Positions 1 to 8,519 of a stretch of 43,750 nucleotides of DNA are shown here, piece after piece. How positions within the stretch are numbered: position 1 is the first letter of the stretch; every line of letters starts with the position of its first letter. The DNA is from an uncultured Prochlorococcus sp. (GTDB lineage: Bacteria > Cyanobacteriota > Cyanobacteriia > PCC-6307 > Cyanobiaceae). Location: NCBI GenBank assembly GCA_902550485.1, contig CACCZQ010000006.1, positions 1-43,750 of the forward strand, given 5' to 3'. A model generated the notes under the pieces. It was not told the DNA's origin, did not search any database, and was given only the letters and a program-made list of their open reading frames with translations. Both the position numbers and the translations under genes were made by a program.

Positions 1-558
1 TCAAGGAGAATTAGAAATCTTAGAAATAGTTTTGATAAAAATATTGTTGATAAACAGGTTGATAAAATTTTCGAAACTGGAAGACAATTTGTTGATGGAG
101 TATCTGGTGCTAGACCAGGAAAAAGAAGGAACTCAGATTTTCAAGGAATAACAAGTAAGAGTGTTAAAAAAGTAGGAAGATGGGTATCTGAAAAAGTGGA
201 TTTATTTTTTGATGAAGATAATGATGATTGGAATGATGAAAATTTTTACGATGATAACAGCGATATTAAGACATTTTCTAGAGAATCAAATTCTTATGAA
301 TCTGCTAAACAGCACTCAAAAAGACCTTTAGAAGCAATATCTTTAAGGCAACCAAAAAATATACGTACAACTGAGCAAAAAAAATTACCTTCTGTGAGAG
401 AGAGTAAGGACGAAGATTGGCCAGATGAAATAGATTTCAAAGTTGAAAGATGGCAAAGAGCTTCAGAAAAAGAGAATAATATTTCGAGAGTTCAATCAAA
501 CCAACAAGTTCAATCAAAATCAAGAAATCTTCCCAGATCAAGAAGAAGAAGAGTATAG
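1..558 (+). CDS. Hypothetical protein, 5' end cut by window edge
   Basis: The reading frame is open from the first base to the TAG at 556-558. It encodes about 185 residues, and only a few N-terminal residues are probably missing. The N-terminus is basic (SRRIRNLRNSFDKN). It is followed by an acidic patch rich in Asp, Glu and Asn at roughly residues 66-85, and it ends in a run of arginines (PRSRRRRV). I see no catalytic motif. Composition suggests a largely disordered, nucleic-acid-associated protein. Picocyanobacterial homologues are sometimes labelled 'RNA helicase', but no helicase motif is visible here. A GTG at 196 could act as a start, but the upstream frame reads as coding, so I treat the whole stretch as one gene. 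Its 3' end overlaps the convergent minus-strand gene by about 20 bp. Confidence 0.7.
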   Translation, partial: SRRIRNLRNSFDKNIVDKQVDKIFETGRQFVDGVSGARPGKRRNSDFQGITSKSVKKVGRWVSEKVDLFFDEDNDDWNDENFYDDNSDIKTFSRESNSYESAKQHSKRPLEAISLRQPKNIRTTEQKKLPSVRESKDEDWPDEIDFKVERWQRASEKENNISRVQSNQQVQSKSRNLPRSRRRRV

Positions 559-1080
559 TTTCGTAAATTCTTTAATTCCTGAATAGCCTAATAAACTTTC
601 TAAATGTGGATTGAATACTTCTCTAATAATTGTAAGGGGCTTTTTGTCTCGAAAAAATCTATAATTTCTTGACCAGAATGGACCTTTAAAACAAAATTGA
701 TCCTCTAACCAATTTGAATTAACAAGTGAAATTCGGTCAACTTCTCTAAACAATTCTGATCTGTCTTGTGTTAAATTTTTCCAAATTGGTTCTTCTTTGG
801 CTTTTAAATTTTCATTAACTTGTTCTGCATTCCACCAACTTTCAGCCCATGCTAGGTTTTTATTATTGTTTTTAATCCATACTTGTCTTCTAATTAATGG
901 TCCATTTAATTGATTTAATTCCTTAGGACCTTCTTCAATGAATAGAGGATCAACTCTCATTGAAATTAACTTAATTTTTGTCTCTTGATTAGTTAAAAGC
1001 TGTAAATGTCTAGTTGGACTTCCATCCCCAAGCAACATTAATTTCCATGGACCAGATATTTTTGGGAGTGAATTTTTCAC
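538..1080 (-). CDS. Chorismate pyruvate-lyase-like protein (DUF98 family)
   Basis: This matches the cyanobacterial chorismate lyase-like family (DUF98/UbiC-like), which releases pyruvate from chorismate to give 4-hydroxybenzoate for plastoquinone synthesis. Family-like segments are LLGDGSPTRHLQLLT near the N-terminus, LIRRQVWI in the middle, the WAESWWNAEQV stretch, and FWSRNYRFFRDKKPLTIIREVFNP near the C-terminus. From the GTG at 1080 it has 180 residues. The frame stays open upstream to a stop at 1147-1149, and the extra residues (including ILWEEKASSFLV) resemble the N-terminus of homologues, so the true start may be a non-canonical codon further upstream, for example CTG at 1143. It lies downstream of mnmG on the same strand. 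The family call is made from memory of motifs. Confidence 0.75.
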   Translation of the reverse strand: MKNSLPKISGPWKLMLLGDGSPTRHLQLLTNQETKIKLISMRVDPLFIEEGPKELNQLNGPLIRRQVWIKNNNKNLAWAESWWNAEQVNENLKAKEEPIWKNLTQDRSELFREVDRISLVNSNWLEDQFCFKGPFWSRNYRFFRDKKPLTIIREVFNPHLESLLGYSGIKEFTKLYSSSS

Positions 1081-1161
1081 TAAAAAACTAGAGGCTTTTT
1101 CTTCCCATAAAATATTTGGTGAGTTAAAAAGTTTATTATTCAGTGCTCAGACGGAATGCTT

Positions 1162-3129
1162 TTAAGATGATAACTTTTTTTCGACAAAAATATTTGCCTT
1201 TTCTTTTTTTATTTCTTTTATTTTTAGCCAAACAAGTAATGCAGTTAAATCAGCTTTGCTTACTCCAGGAATTTTTGAGGCATCACCAAAATTTTTTGGC
1301 TTTATCTTATTCAAATTTTCTCTAGCTTCTAAAGATAATGTATCTATCTTTTCATAATTTATTTCTTGAGGCAGAGATTTACAGCTTTGACGATTTATTT
1401 GTTCAATGTTGTTTTTTTGCCTTTTAAGGTAACCCTCGTATTTAATATCTATTTCAACACCTTCCTGTATTGAAGAACCTAGATTTTTTTCAGCTAAATT
1501 ATATTTAATTAGATCTGAATAATGAAAGTTTGGTCTTTTTAAGAGTTCCTTCAAAGTTGTTGAGCCTTTGATCTTTGATCCCGTTTCTAACTCTATTTTT
1601 TTTGATATTTCCTCGGTATTTTTCAAACGAGTGTTATTTAATCTAAATTTCTCTTCCTCGAGAAGTTTCATTTTTTCTTGATATGCCGACCATCTTTTTT
1701 CATTAATTAGACCTATTTGATAACCTAATGGTGTTAATCTCCGATCCGCATTATCTCCTCTAAGAGTTAACCTATATTCACTCCTACTAGTTAAAACTCT
1801 GTATGGTTCTTTGAGATCTTTGGTAATTAAATCATTGATCATTGTTCCTATATAACTGCTTTCTCTAGTGAAGATTATTGGATCTTTTTTGCTTAGTTTT
1901 CTTGTCGCATTGACTCCTGCAACTAACCCTTGTGCTGCTGCTTCTTCATATCCAGTAGTCCCATTAATTTGTCCCGCGCTAAATAAATATTCAATTTCTT
2001 TCGTTTCGAGTGATGTTTGGAGCTGGGTTGCAGGTATATAGTCATACTCCACAGCATATGCTGGTCGCAACATTTTACATTCATTCAATCCAGGTAAGGT
2101 TCTTAAAAGTTCTAATTGAATATTTTCGGGTAAACCTGTAGAAAATCCTTGTACATATATTTCAGGGGTATTAATTCCTTCTGGTTCTAAGAAAATTTGA
2201 TGTGATTCTTTATCAGCAAATTTAACGATTTTATCTTCAATTGATGGACAATATCTTGGTCCCTTACTATCAATAAAACCGCCGTAAATAGGAGTTAAAT
2301 GTAAATTGTCTCGAATTAGTTGATGTGTTTTGGTAGTTGTCCTTGTGATGTGACAACTAACTTGAGGCATATTATTTTTTATATCTGGGTCAAACGAAAA
2401 ATATTTATCTGCCGCAGTGCTTGGTTGAATATCTAATTCATCAAAAATGATACTTCTTTTGTCAACTCTTGCTGGAGTTCCTGTTTTTAAACGTTCTGTT
2501 TTAATACCAATTTCGTGCAAATTTTGAGTAAGACCTTTTGATGCTTGTTCGCCTGATCTACCAGCTGACATTGATTTATTTCCTATCCATATTCTTCCTT
2601 CTAAGAACGTACCCGCTGTGATGATAACTGATCTTGCTGAATAATAACTGCCAAAGAAAGTCTTTACACCTTTGATTCTTTTTTTTAAACTTTTTTTTGA
2701 GTTTAATCCAATTTCTTCAGTTTTTGCGATATCTAGTTCAGTAATCATTGCTTCTTTTAAAGATAAATTATCTGTATTTTGTAGTATTTCAATCATCTTT
2801 TTTGAGTATTCTCTTTTATCTGTCTGAGCTCTTAATGCCCATACCGCTGGACCTCTACTTGCATTTAATATTCTTTTTTGTATTGCTGTCTCATCAGCTA
2901 ATTTACCAATAATTCCACCTAAGGCATCAACTTCATGTACCAACTGACTTTTTGCTGGGCCGCCAACAGCAGGGTTGCAAGGTTGCCAGGCAATCCTATC
3001 TAAATTGATTGTAAATAAGGCTGTAGAAAATCCTAATTTTGCTGTTGTTATAGCTGCTTCACATCCTGCATGTCCTCCTCCAATAACGATGACATCAAAA
3101 GATTCATTTGTTGAGTGATGATCTTGCAT
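1162..3129 (-). CDS. mnmG: tRNA uridine-5-carboxymethylaminomethyl modification enzyme MnmG (GidA)
   Basis: MnmG is the FAD-dependent partner of MnmE. It adds the carboxymethylaminomethyl group to wobble uridine 34 of several tRNAs. The N-terminal Rossmann FAD motif is [10 protein letters not shown] at residues 17-26, followed by the family signatures [21 protein letters not shown] and [24 protein letters not shown], and a C-terminal helical tail containing [12 protein letters not shown]. At 655 residues it is near the usual ~630. It starts at ATG 3129, 12 bp downstream of the dnaB stop, so the two are probably co-transcribed. Nothing suggests truncation. Confidence 0.97.
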   Translation of the reverse strand: MQDHHSTNESFDVIVIGGGHAGCEAAITTAKLGFSTALFTINLDRIAWQPCNPAVGGPAKSQLVHEVDALGGIIGKLADETAIQKRILNASRGPAVWALRAQTDKREYSKKMIEILQNTDNLSLKEAMITELDIAKTEEIGLNSKKSLKKRIKGVKTFFGSYYSARSVIITAGTFLEGRIWIGNKSMSAGRSGEQASKGLTQNLHEIGIKTERLKTGTPARVDKRSIIFDELDIQPSTAADKYFSFDPDIKNNMPQVSCHITRTTTKTHQLIRDNLHLTPIYGGFIDSKGPRYCPSIEDKIVKFADKESHQIFLEPEGINTPEIYVQGFSTGLPENIQLELLRTLPGLNECKMLRPAYAVEYDYIPATQLQTSLETKEIEYLFSAGQINGTTGYEEAAAQGLVAGVNATRKLSKKDPIIFTRESSYIGTMINDLITKDLKEPYRVLTSRSEYRLTLRGDNADRRLTPLGYQIGLINEKRWSAYQEKMKLLEEEKFRLNNTRLKNTEEISKKIELETGSKIKGSTTLKELLKRPNFHYSDLIKYNLAEKNLGSSIQEGVEIDIKYEGYLKRQKNNIEQINRQSCKSLPQEINYEKIDTLSLEARENLNKIKPKNFGDASKIPGVSKADLTALLVWLKIKEIKKEKANIFVEKKLSS

Positions 3130-3141
3130 TTGAGGAGCGAT

Positions 3142-4524
3142 TTAATTAGCTAAATTCTTAAATCTCGTAAATTGAGGTTCAAATAATAATTTAACAGTTC
3201 CTACGGGTCCATTTCTATGTTTAGTGACAATGATTTCTGTAATTCCTCTATCTTCAGTCTCTGGATTATAGTATTCATCTCTATAAATCATTAATACTAA
3301 ATCTGCGTCTTGTTCAATAGATCCTGATTCTCTTAGATCGCTTAACATTGGTCTTTTATTTGTTCTAGATTCTACTCCTCTACTAAGCTGAGATAAAGCT
3401 ACTACTGGTACTTTTAATTCCCTGGCCATGCTTTTAAGACCTCTTGTTATTCGTGAAAGTTCTTGCACTCTATTATCAGGGGTTGATCCTTCCATCAACT
3501 GTAGGTAATCAATCACAATTAATCCAAGTTCTTTTTTTTGTTCAGCTATTAATCTTCTGCAAAGAGATCTCATCTCTAAAACACTTAAGTTAGGCTTGTC
3601 ATCTATAAATATTGGTAATTGACCTAGTGAATTGATACCTTCTCCGAGTAACGGCCATTCATCTTGTTGTAATCTTCCTGTTCTTAGCCTGCCACTCTCT
3701 ATTCCAACTTCCATAGAGAGTAATCTATATGTCAACTGTTCTTTACTCATTTCAAGGCTAAATACACACACAGGTAAATCTTGAGATTGTGCAACATTTT
3801 TAGCCAGATTAAGAACTATTGAAGTTTTCCCCATTGAAGGTCTTCCTGCAACAATTATTAAATCACTTCTTTGAAAACCTTGAGTCATCGCATCAAGATC
3901 GTAGAAATTTACAGGAATTCCAGCTACTGAAGTACCTAATGATCTTGACTCTATTTCATTGAAAGTACTTGTAAGGATTTCAGCTGCTTGAGTCAGACCT
4001 TTTGAAGGTTTTTCTTGACTAATTTCAAATATTTTTTGCTCTGCTTTATCTAGAACTTCATTAGTATCTTGAGTCTGATCAAAACCTAGTTGAACCACTT
4101 CATTGCCAGATCTGATAAGTTGCCTTCTCAGGAATTTGTCGTTAATTAAATTAGCAACTTGTTCTATGGAAGCAGTAGAGGAAACATTTTCAACAAGTTC
4201 TACCAGTTTGCTATTTCCTCCAATTTTTTCTAGTGATCCATTATCTGCTAACCAAGCACTCATTGATGTTAAATCAGTTGGTTTACCCTGGGTATGCAAC
4301 ATTAATGCTGTTCTATAAATCTCTTGATGGGCATTTATATAAAAAGCTTCAGGTTTAATTAAGTCTGCGATTCTTCCGATCGCGTCTGGGTCAAGAAGTA
4401 TGCCACCAAGAACAGCTTCCTCTGCTTGAACGTTTTGAGGAGGAACTAATCCAGCATTTTCACTATTAAAATCCTTTTTAAAATTTTTATTTTGCCCATT
4501 ATTTGGAAAAGGTACGGAAACCAT
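3142..4524 (-). CDS. dnaB: Replicative DNA helicase DnaB
   Basis: DnaB is the hexameric 5'-3' helicase that unwinds DNA at the replication fork and recruits primase. The N-terminal DnaB domain begins at about residue 28 (PPQNVQAEEAVLGGILLDP). The RecA-like ATPase carries Walker A GRPSMGKTS at residues 227-235, Walker B LIVIDYLQLM, and the LSQLSRGVE and LRESGSIEQDADLV motifs. At 460 residues it is the normal intein-free length; many cyanobacterial dnaB genes carry an intein and this one does not. It lies between rplI and mnmG on the same strand. Confidence 0.97.
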   Translation of the reverse strand: MVSVPFPNNGQNKNFKKDFNSENAGLVPPQNVQAEEAVLGGILLDPDAIGRIADLIKPEAFYINAHQEIYRTALMLHTQGKPTDLTSMSAWLADNGSLEKIGGNSKLVELVENVSSTASIEQVANLINDKFLRRQLIRSGNEVVQLGFDQTQDTNEVLDKAEQKIFEISQEKPSKGLTQAAEILTSTFNEIESRSLGTSVAGIPVNFYDLDAMTQGFQRSDLIIVAGRPSMGKTSIVLNLAKNVAQSQDLPVCVFSLEMSKEQLTYRLLSMEVGIESGRLRTGRLQQDEWPLLGEGINSLGQLPIFIDDKPNLSVLEMRSLCRRLIAEQKKELGLIVIDYLQLMEGSTPDNRVQELSRITRGLKSMARELKVPVVALSQLSRGVESRTNKRPMLSDLRESGSIEQDADLVLMIYRDEYYNPETEDRGITEIIVTKHRNGPVGTVKLLFEPQFTRFKNLAN

Positions 4525-4582
4525 ATCTTTAATTGCTTAGATATATACTCTGGCTACTTTTCAAAATAATGCAACAAATTGA

Positions 4583-5038
4583 TTAACTTGTTACTTCAAT
4601 ATTTACTTCTGCATTTACTTCTGGATGTAATTTTATTTTTGCAGTAAAGGAACCTAGATTATGAATATCAGGAACAGTAATGTTTCTTCTATCAATTTCT
4701 TTTTTAGTTGCCGCTTCTATTGCTTCGGCAACATCCCCATTGGTAACTGTTCCAAAAAGAACACCATCTTCTCCAACCTGTTTTTTGATAGTGAACCTAC
4801 CTATTGTAGATAATGCAGTTTGGAAATCTAAAGCTTCTTGCTTTAATTTATCAGCAGCGATTTTTTCCTTTTCTTTCTTCCTTTCAATTTGTTTAAGGAC
4901 TGCTGGTGTTACATTCATTGCCTTGCCATAAGGTAATAAAAAATTTCTTGCGTATCCAGGTGCTACTTCAACTAGATCTCCCTCTTTACCTAGTGATGCG
5001 ATTGATTCAGTTAATGCGACTTGTACTCTTTTAGCCAT
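4583..5038 (-). CDS. rplI: 50S ribosomal protein L9
   Basis: Large-subunit protein L9. The N-terminal RNA-binding domain is [40 protein letters not shown], then a long charged connecting helix ([21 protein letters not shown]), then the C-terminal domain ([18 protein letters not shown]). I place the start at the ATG at 5038, which gives MAKRV as in other L9 proteins. An in-frame ATG at 5053 would add five residues (MFNIF) and is less likely. The gene sits between desC and dnaB, so a ribosomal gene appears to share a transcript with a lipid desaturase. Confidence 0.95.
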   Translation of the reverse strand: MAKRVQVALTESIASLGKEGDLVEVAPGYARNFLLPYGKAMNVTPAVLKQIERKKEKEKIAADKLKQEALDFQTALSTIGRFTIKKQVGEDGVLFGTVTNGDVAEAIEAATKKEIDRRNITVPDIHNLGSFTAKIKLHPEVNAEVNIEVTS

Positions 5039-5058
5039 AAAAATATTGAACAATATAG

Positions 5059-5997
5059 TTAATAATAAGACCTAGAGGGTAACTTTACTTTTTTTGCAAG
5101 ACCAAATTTCGCAAGAATCTTAATATGTTCCCATGTTATATCTATCTGACCTTTAAATAATCCTTGTTTTGCTGAATTGGGAAATGCATGATGATTATTA
5201 TGCCAACCTTCTCCAAAAGTTAATGCAGCAACCCACGCATTGTTTTTAGATGAATCACCACTTTCAAATGGTGCTTTACCCCAGCAATGCGTCGCGGAGT
5301 TGACTAGCCATGTTACGTGATAAACAACGACAAGCCTTAATGGAATTCCCCAAAGGACTAGATCCCATCCTCCAACTCCTAATTTTTGACCTATTGCGTA
5401 CAAAGAAAGTCCAATAGGAATTTGTAAGAATAAAAAATATTTATTTAAAAATCTATAGTACGGATCCTTGATTAAATCTGCACTTAGTTTTGGAACAGCT
5501 TTTAGTGCCTCTACGTCTTTAAACATCCAACCCATATGACTCCACCAAAATCCCTTTTTACTATTGTGATGATCTACTTCAGTATCTGAAAAAGAGTGGT
5601 GATGCCTATGTAAACCTACCCAATCTATTGGTCCATGCTGGCAACTTATAGCTCCACAGGTAGCAAAAAATCTTTCTAACCATCTTGGAACAATGAACGA
5701 TCTGTGTGATAACAATCTGTGATATCCAAGAGTGACTCCTAAACAAGCAGTTACCCAGTAAAAAAATAATAATGAAGTTACTGCAGGAATACTCCAAAAT
5801 TTTGGTTGTATAGCTACAAAAGAAAGAATATGAATAGCAACCATGAAAACTATTGTTCCCCAAGTTTTATGTAGTCTTGGAGGATATCTTTTTGAATGAC
5901 TGGAAGGTTCCAGTAATTTTTCTGAGAGTTCTATAACTTTTTCAGCTGGAACAGGTTTTTTTAATTTTGCTGTTTCTTGGAAAATTACTGAATTCAT
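5059..5997 (-). CDS. desC: Acyl-lipid delta-9 fatty acid desaturase
   Basis: Membrane di-iron desaturase that introduces the first double bond into lipid-bound stearoyl or palmitoyl chains. It sets membrane fluidity in thylakoid and plasma membranes. All three histidine clusters are present: HRLLSH (residues 93-98), HRHHH (130-134) and HNNHH (266-270). Hydrophobic segments at about 50-90 and 185-230 fit the usual pairs of membrane spans. At 312 residues it has the DesC family length. The spacing [20 protein letters not shown] is typical of delta-9 enzymes. Only 20 bp separate it from rplI downstream. The short gap upstream (5998-6072) is a divergent promoter region shared with the gene at 6073. 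Confidence 0.9.
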   Translation of the reverse strand: MNSVIFQETAKLKKPVPAEKVIELSEKLLEPSSHSKRYPPRLHKTWGTIVFMVAIHILSFVAIQPKFWSIPAVTSLLFFYWVTACLGVTLGYHRLLSHRSFIVPRWLERFFATCGAISCQHGPIDWVGLHRHHHSFSDTEVDHHNSKKGFWWSHMGWMFKDVEALKAVPKLSADLIKDPYYRFLNKYFLFLQIPIGLSLYAIGQKLGVGGWDLVLWGIPLRLVVVYHVTWLVNSATHCWGKAPFESGDSSKNNAWVAALTFGEGWHNNHHAFPNSAKQGLFKGQIDITWEHIKILAKFGLAKKVKLPSRSYY

Positions 5998-6072
5998 GAT
6001 ATTGAAATACTATTTTCAAAATTACCGATATGTAATATTATCATACTATATTATTGATAAGTTTAATTATCT
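5998..6072. promoter_or_regulatory. Divergent intergenic promoter region
   Basis: This 75-bp, very AT-rich gap separates desC (minus) from the gene at 6073 (plus), so it must hold promoters for both. TATATT/TATTAT-like boxes lie within the stretch catactatattattgata. No clear -35 box is seen, which is common in cyanobacteria. The assignment rests on position and composition. Confidence 0.4.
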
Positions 6073-6771
6073 GTGAGTCTCGGATATCGCGATCAATTAT
6101 CTAGGGGTCGAAGGGCTATGGCTCATTTGATACACCTCTGGCATGAAAGAAATGGATGGTCTCACAGAGTATTGCCATTACTTTCTGAAGTTCTTGATTT
6201 AGGTAAAGTTCATAATTCGCAAATTTCTAATCTTAGGAATGGTAAGTTATCTTCGCCAGGTCCTGAAGTTTTTCTTGCTTTGGCTCAAGTTAATACGATT
6301 CTTGATCAAGGTATAGAAAAAATCAGGGATCGTTTTGAAAGTGATTACCCAGAGTTATGGAAATCTTTGGAAGAGTCTGCAGTACCCCTAAAAAATGATT
6401 CTGGTAATCCATTATCGGCAGGGGAGTTATTCGAGATATTTTCAGGATTAAAACCTCTACCTTCATCTTTTGACTGGTACATAGAAGATGAAGAAGCTTC
6501 TGCTTTAAGTGATGCTCTTTCAGTGCATTTTTGTCAGAATAAGGCTTGGAGATCATGTAAAATGCAGGTAATGGAAGCCTATGCTGTCAATAAATCTGCC
6601 CGTAGAGAACGTTTTGCTGAGGTAATTGCAGGAATTAGAGATTATACGGCAGAAGAATTAGATGGAGAACTTCTTGATTTATATGAGGCTTCAAAAAAAC
6701 TTTCTTATTTTCAGGGCGGGGGACCTAATGCTTTCCTCGCAGCATTAAGAAATTTAGCTTCTGAAAAATAA
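6073..6771 (+). CDS. Conserved hypothetical protein with HTH-like N-terminus
   Basis: A 232-residue soluble protein with no enzyme motif I recognise. Residues about 20-75 (from WSHRVLPLLSEVLDL through NSQISNLRNGKLSSPGPEVFLALAQVN) have the spacing and polarity of an XRE/Cro-type helix-turn-helix, with S-Q-I-S-N-L-R-N-G-K resembling a recognition helix. The remainder is mostly helical and acidic (DWYIEDEEASALSDALSVHF). I infer a possible DNA-binding or regulatory role, which is not demonstrated. The start is GTG at 6073; an in-frame ATG at 6118 (MAHLIHL) is the alternative. It lies 18 bp before the PLP-enzyme gene and may be co-transcribed with that gene and gcvH-gcvP. Confidence 0.75.
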   Translation: MSLGYRDQLSRGRRAMAHLIHLWHERNGWSHRVLPLLSEVLDLGKVHNSQISNLRNGKLSSPGPEVFLALAQVNTILDQGIEKIRDRFESDYPELWKSLEESAVPLKNDSGNPLSAGELFEIFSGLKPLPSSFDWYIEDEEASALSDALSVHFCQNKAWRSCKMQVMEAYAVNKSARRERFAEVIAGIRDYTAEELDGELLDLYEASKKLSYFQGGGPNAFLAALRNLASEK

Positions 6772-6789
6772 TATTAATTTTCATAATAA

Positions 6790-8082
6790 ATGACTCTTGA
6801 CTATAACTTAAAACTGGCTGAAAACGCTGTTCTCTCTATCGAAGAGAGTTTAACTAAAGTTTTCCAAGAAAGGTCTAATCAGGTTTTCCAGAAATTAGAA
6901 AATATTTTGACAATTTTTAAGGAAGAAAAAGTTTCTACTATTCATTTCAATCAATCTTCTGGTAGTGGTCATGATGATATATCTAGAGAAAAAATTGATG
7001 CGGTTTTTGCAAGATTGTTTCTCGCTGAAAAGGCTGCTGTGAGGATGCAATTTGTAAGTGGAACCCATGCAATAAGTTCTGTTTTATTTGGAATTCTTCG
7101 ACCTGGAGATGTAATGTTATCTCTTGCAGGACAACCATATGACACGTTAGAAGAAGTCATAGGAATAAGGGGAGGAGGAAAAGGCTCACTTAAAGATTTT
7201 GACATTGAATATAAGCAAGTAAATATCTGCGAGAATTTTGATTCTTTTGAAGAAAAAATTGTTCATTCTTTTAAAAAAAATTCATTCAAATTAGTATTTA
7301 TACAAAAGAGTTGTGGATATAGTTGGAGAAAATCTCTGACGAATCATCAGATAGAGAAAATTTGTAGTCTCATTCATTCTATTGATCCTAACTGTATATG
7401 TTTTGTTGATAACTGTTATGGGGAGCTTGTTGAAGATAGTGAACCAATTTCTAAAGGGGCAAATATAATTGCTGGATCATTGATTAAAAATTTGGGAGGA
7501 ACAATCGTTCCTACTGGTGGGTACGTTGCAGGAGATGCAGAGTTGGTTGAGATGGCATGTTCTAGGTTAACCTCGCCAGGTATTGGTTCTTCTGCAGGAA
7601 TAAATTTTGGACTAGGAAGATTAATTTTACAGGGTTTGTTTTTAGCACCACAAATTGTTCACGAATCACTAAAAGGTGCTGATATGGTTGCAGCAGTCTT
7701 TAAAAATTTGGGATTTAAGGTTTTACCAGAGCCAGCAACTTATAGATCTGATCTTATACAGTCAGTGAGATTAAATAATCCTGATTTGGTACAAAAAGTT
7801 TGTCAATCTTTTCAAAATTCTTCACCAGTAGATTCTTTTCTGAATGTTGTTCCATCATCAATGGATGGATATGATTCAAAATTATTAATGGCAGGAGGTA
7901 CCTTTATTGAAGGTAGTACAAGTGAATTTTCTGCTGATGCCCCTCTAAGAGATCCTTACAATATTTTTGTTCAAGGTGGTTCTCACATAGCTCATATCAA
8001 AATTGCATTAATTCGATTATTATCTGAATTATTAGAGGAAAAATTAATTTCAAAGGATTCTCTACTTCCTTTATCTACTTAA
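6790..8082 (+). CDS. PLP-dependent methionine gamma-lyase family ('aluminium resistance') protein
   Basis: Fold-type I pyridoxal-phosphate enzyme of the family often annotated as methionine gamma-lyase family or aluminium resistance protein (PF06838-like). Family features are the glycine-rich FNQSSGSGHDD near the N-terminus, MQFVSGTHAISSVLFGILRPGD, FVDNCYGELVE (the cofactor-binding Asp), and SLIKNLGG, whose lysine is the likely Schiff-base residue. At 430 residues it has the usual length. Its substrate is not known from sequence. It ends 2 bp before gcvH and is almost certainly in the same operon as gcvH-gcvP, which are also amino-acid C-C/C-S chemistry genes. Confidence 0.85.
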   Translation: MTLDYNLKLAENAVLSIEESLTKVFQERSNQVFQKLENILTIFKEEKVSTIHFNQSSGSGHDDISREKIDAVFARLFLAEKAAVRMQFVSGTHAISSVLFGILRPGDVMLSLAGQPYDTLEEVIGIRGGGKGSLKDFDIEYKQVNICENFDSFEEKIVHSFKKNSFKLVFIQKSCGYSWRKSLTNHQIEKICSLIHSIDPNCICFVDNCYGELVEDSEPISKGANIIAGSLIKNLGGTIVPTGGYVAGDAELVEMACSRLTSPGIGSSAGINFGLGRLILQGLFLAPQIVHESLKGADMVAAVFKNLGFKVLPEPATYRSDLIQSVRLNNPDLVQKVCQSFQNSSPVDSFLNVVPSSMDGYDSKLLMAGGTFIEGSTSEFSADAPLRDPYNIFVQGGSHIAHIKIALIRLLSELLEEKLISKDSLLPLST

Positions 8083-8084
8083 TC

Positions 8085-8474
8085 ATGTCTTATAAGTTTC
8101 CGGACGACCTCAACTATGCTGATACTCATGAATATGTCTTGGAAGAAAATGGATTATTAAAAATTGGAGTTAGTGAATTTGCTATAGATCAATTAGGAGA
8201 TATTGTTTTTGTTGAATTAGCTGATCAAGGGTCGAATTTAGAAAAAGGCGAGACTTTTGGAACAATAGAATCAGTTAAGGCTGTTGAGGAAGTCTATCTG
8301 CCTTTTTCAGGGGAAATAGTATCTGTAAATGAAAGTGTTATTGAGAACCCTGAGCTTTTACAGAATGATCCGATTGGAGACGGTTGGTTAGTCATTTTGA
8401 AACCTGAATCAAAAGCATCAATTGCTCATTTGATGACTTCTGAGGAATATCAATCAAAGGTTGTACCAAAATAA
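8085..8474 (+). CDS. gcvH: Glycine cleavage system H protein
   Basis: Lipoyl carrier that shuttles the aminomethyl group between the P, T and L proteins of the glycine cleavage system, a part of photorespiratory glycine breakdown in cyanobacteria. The lipoylation lysine is K65 in the conserved ESVKAVEEVYLP. The family segments THEYV, IGVSEFAIDQLGDIVFVEL and NDPIGDGWLVIL are all present. At 129 residues it is full length. It is 2 bp downstream of the PLP enzyme and about 45 bp upstream of gcvP. The T protein is not in this window. Confidence 0.97.
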   Translation: MSYKFPDDLNYADTHEYVLEENGLLKIGVSEFAIDQLGDIVFVELADQGSNLEKGETFGTIESVKAVEEVYLPFSGEIVSVNESVIENPELLQNDPIGDGWLVILKPESKASIAHLMTSEEYQSKVVPK

Positions 8475-8519
8475 GGCAAACTTTTAAAAAAGAGCTATTT
8501 TAAAGAAAAATATTTTAAT

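Noticed and set aside
3142-4524. Possible intein in dnaB (and dnaX)
   Set aside because: Both genes are common intein hosts in cyanobacteria, but their lengths and uninterrupted motifs show none here.
8475-8519. Glycine riboswitch before gcvP
   Set aside because: The gap is only 45 bp and AT-rich, too short for the aptamer. The upstream gap at 6772-6789 is shorter still.
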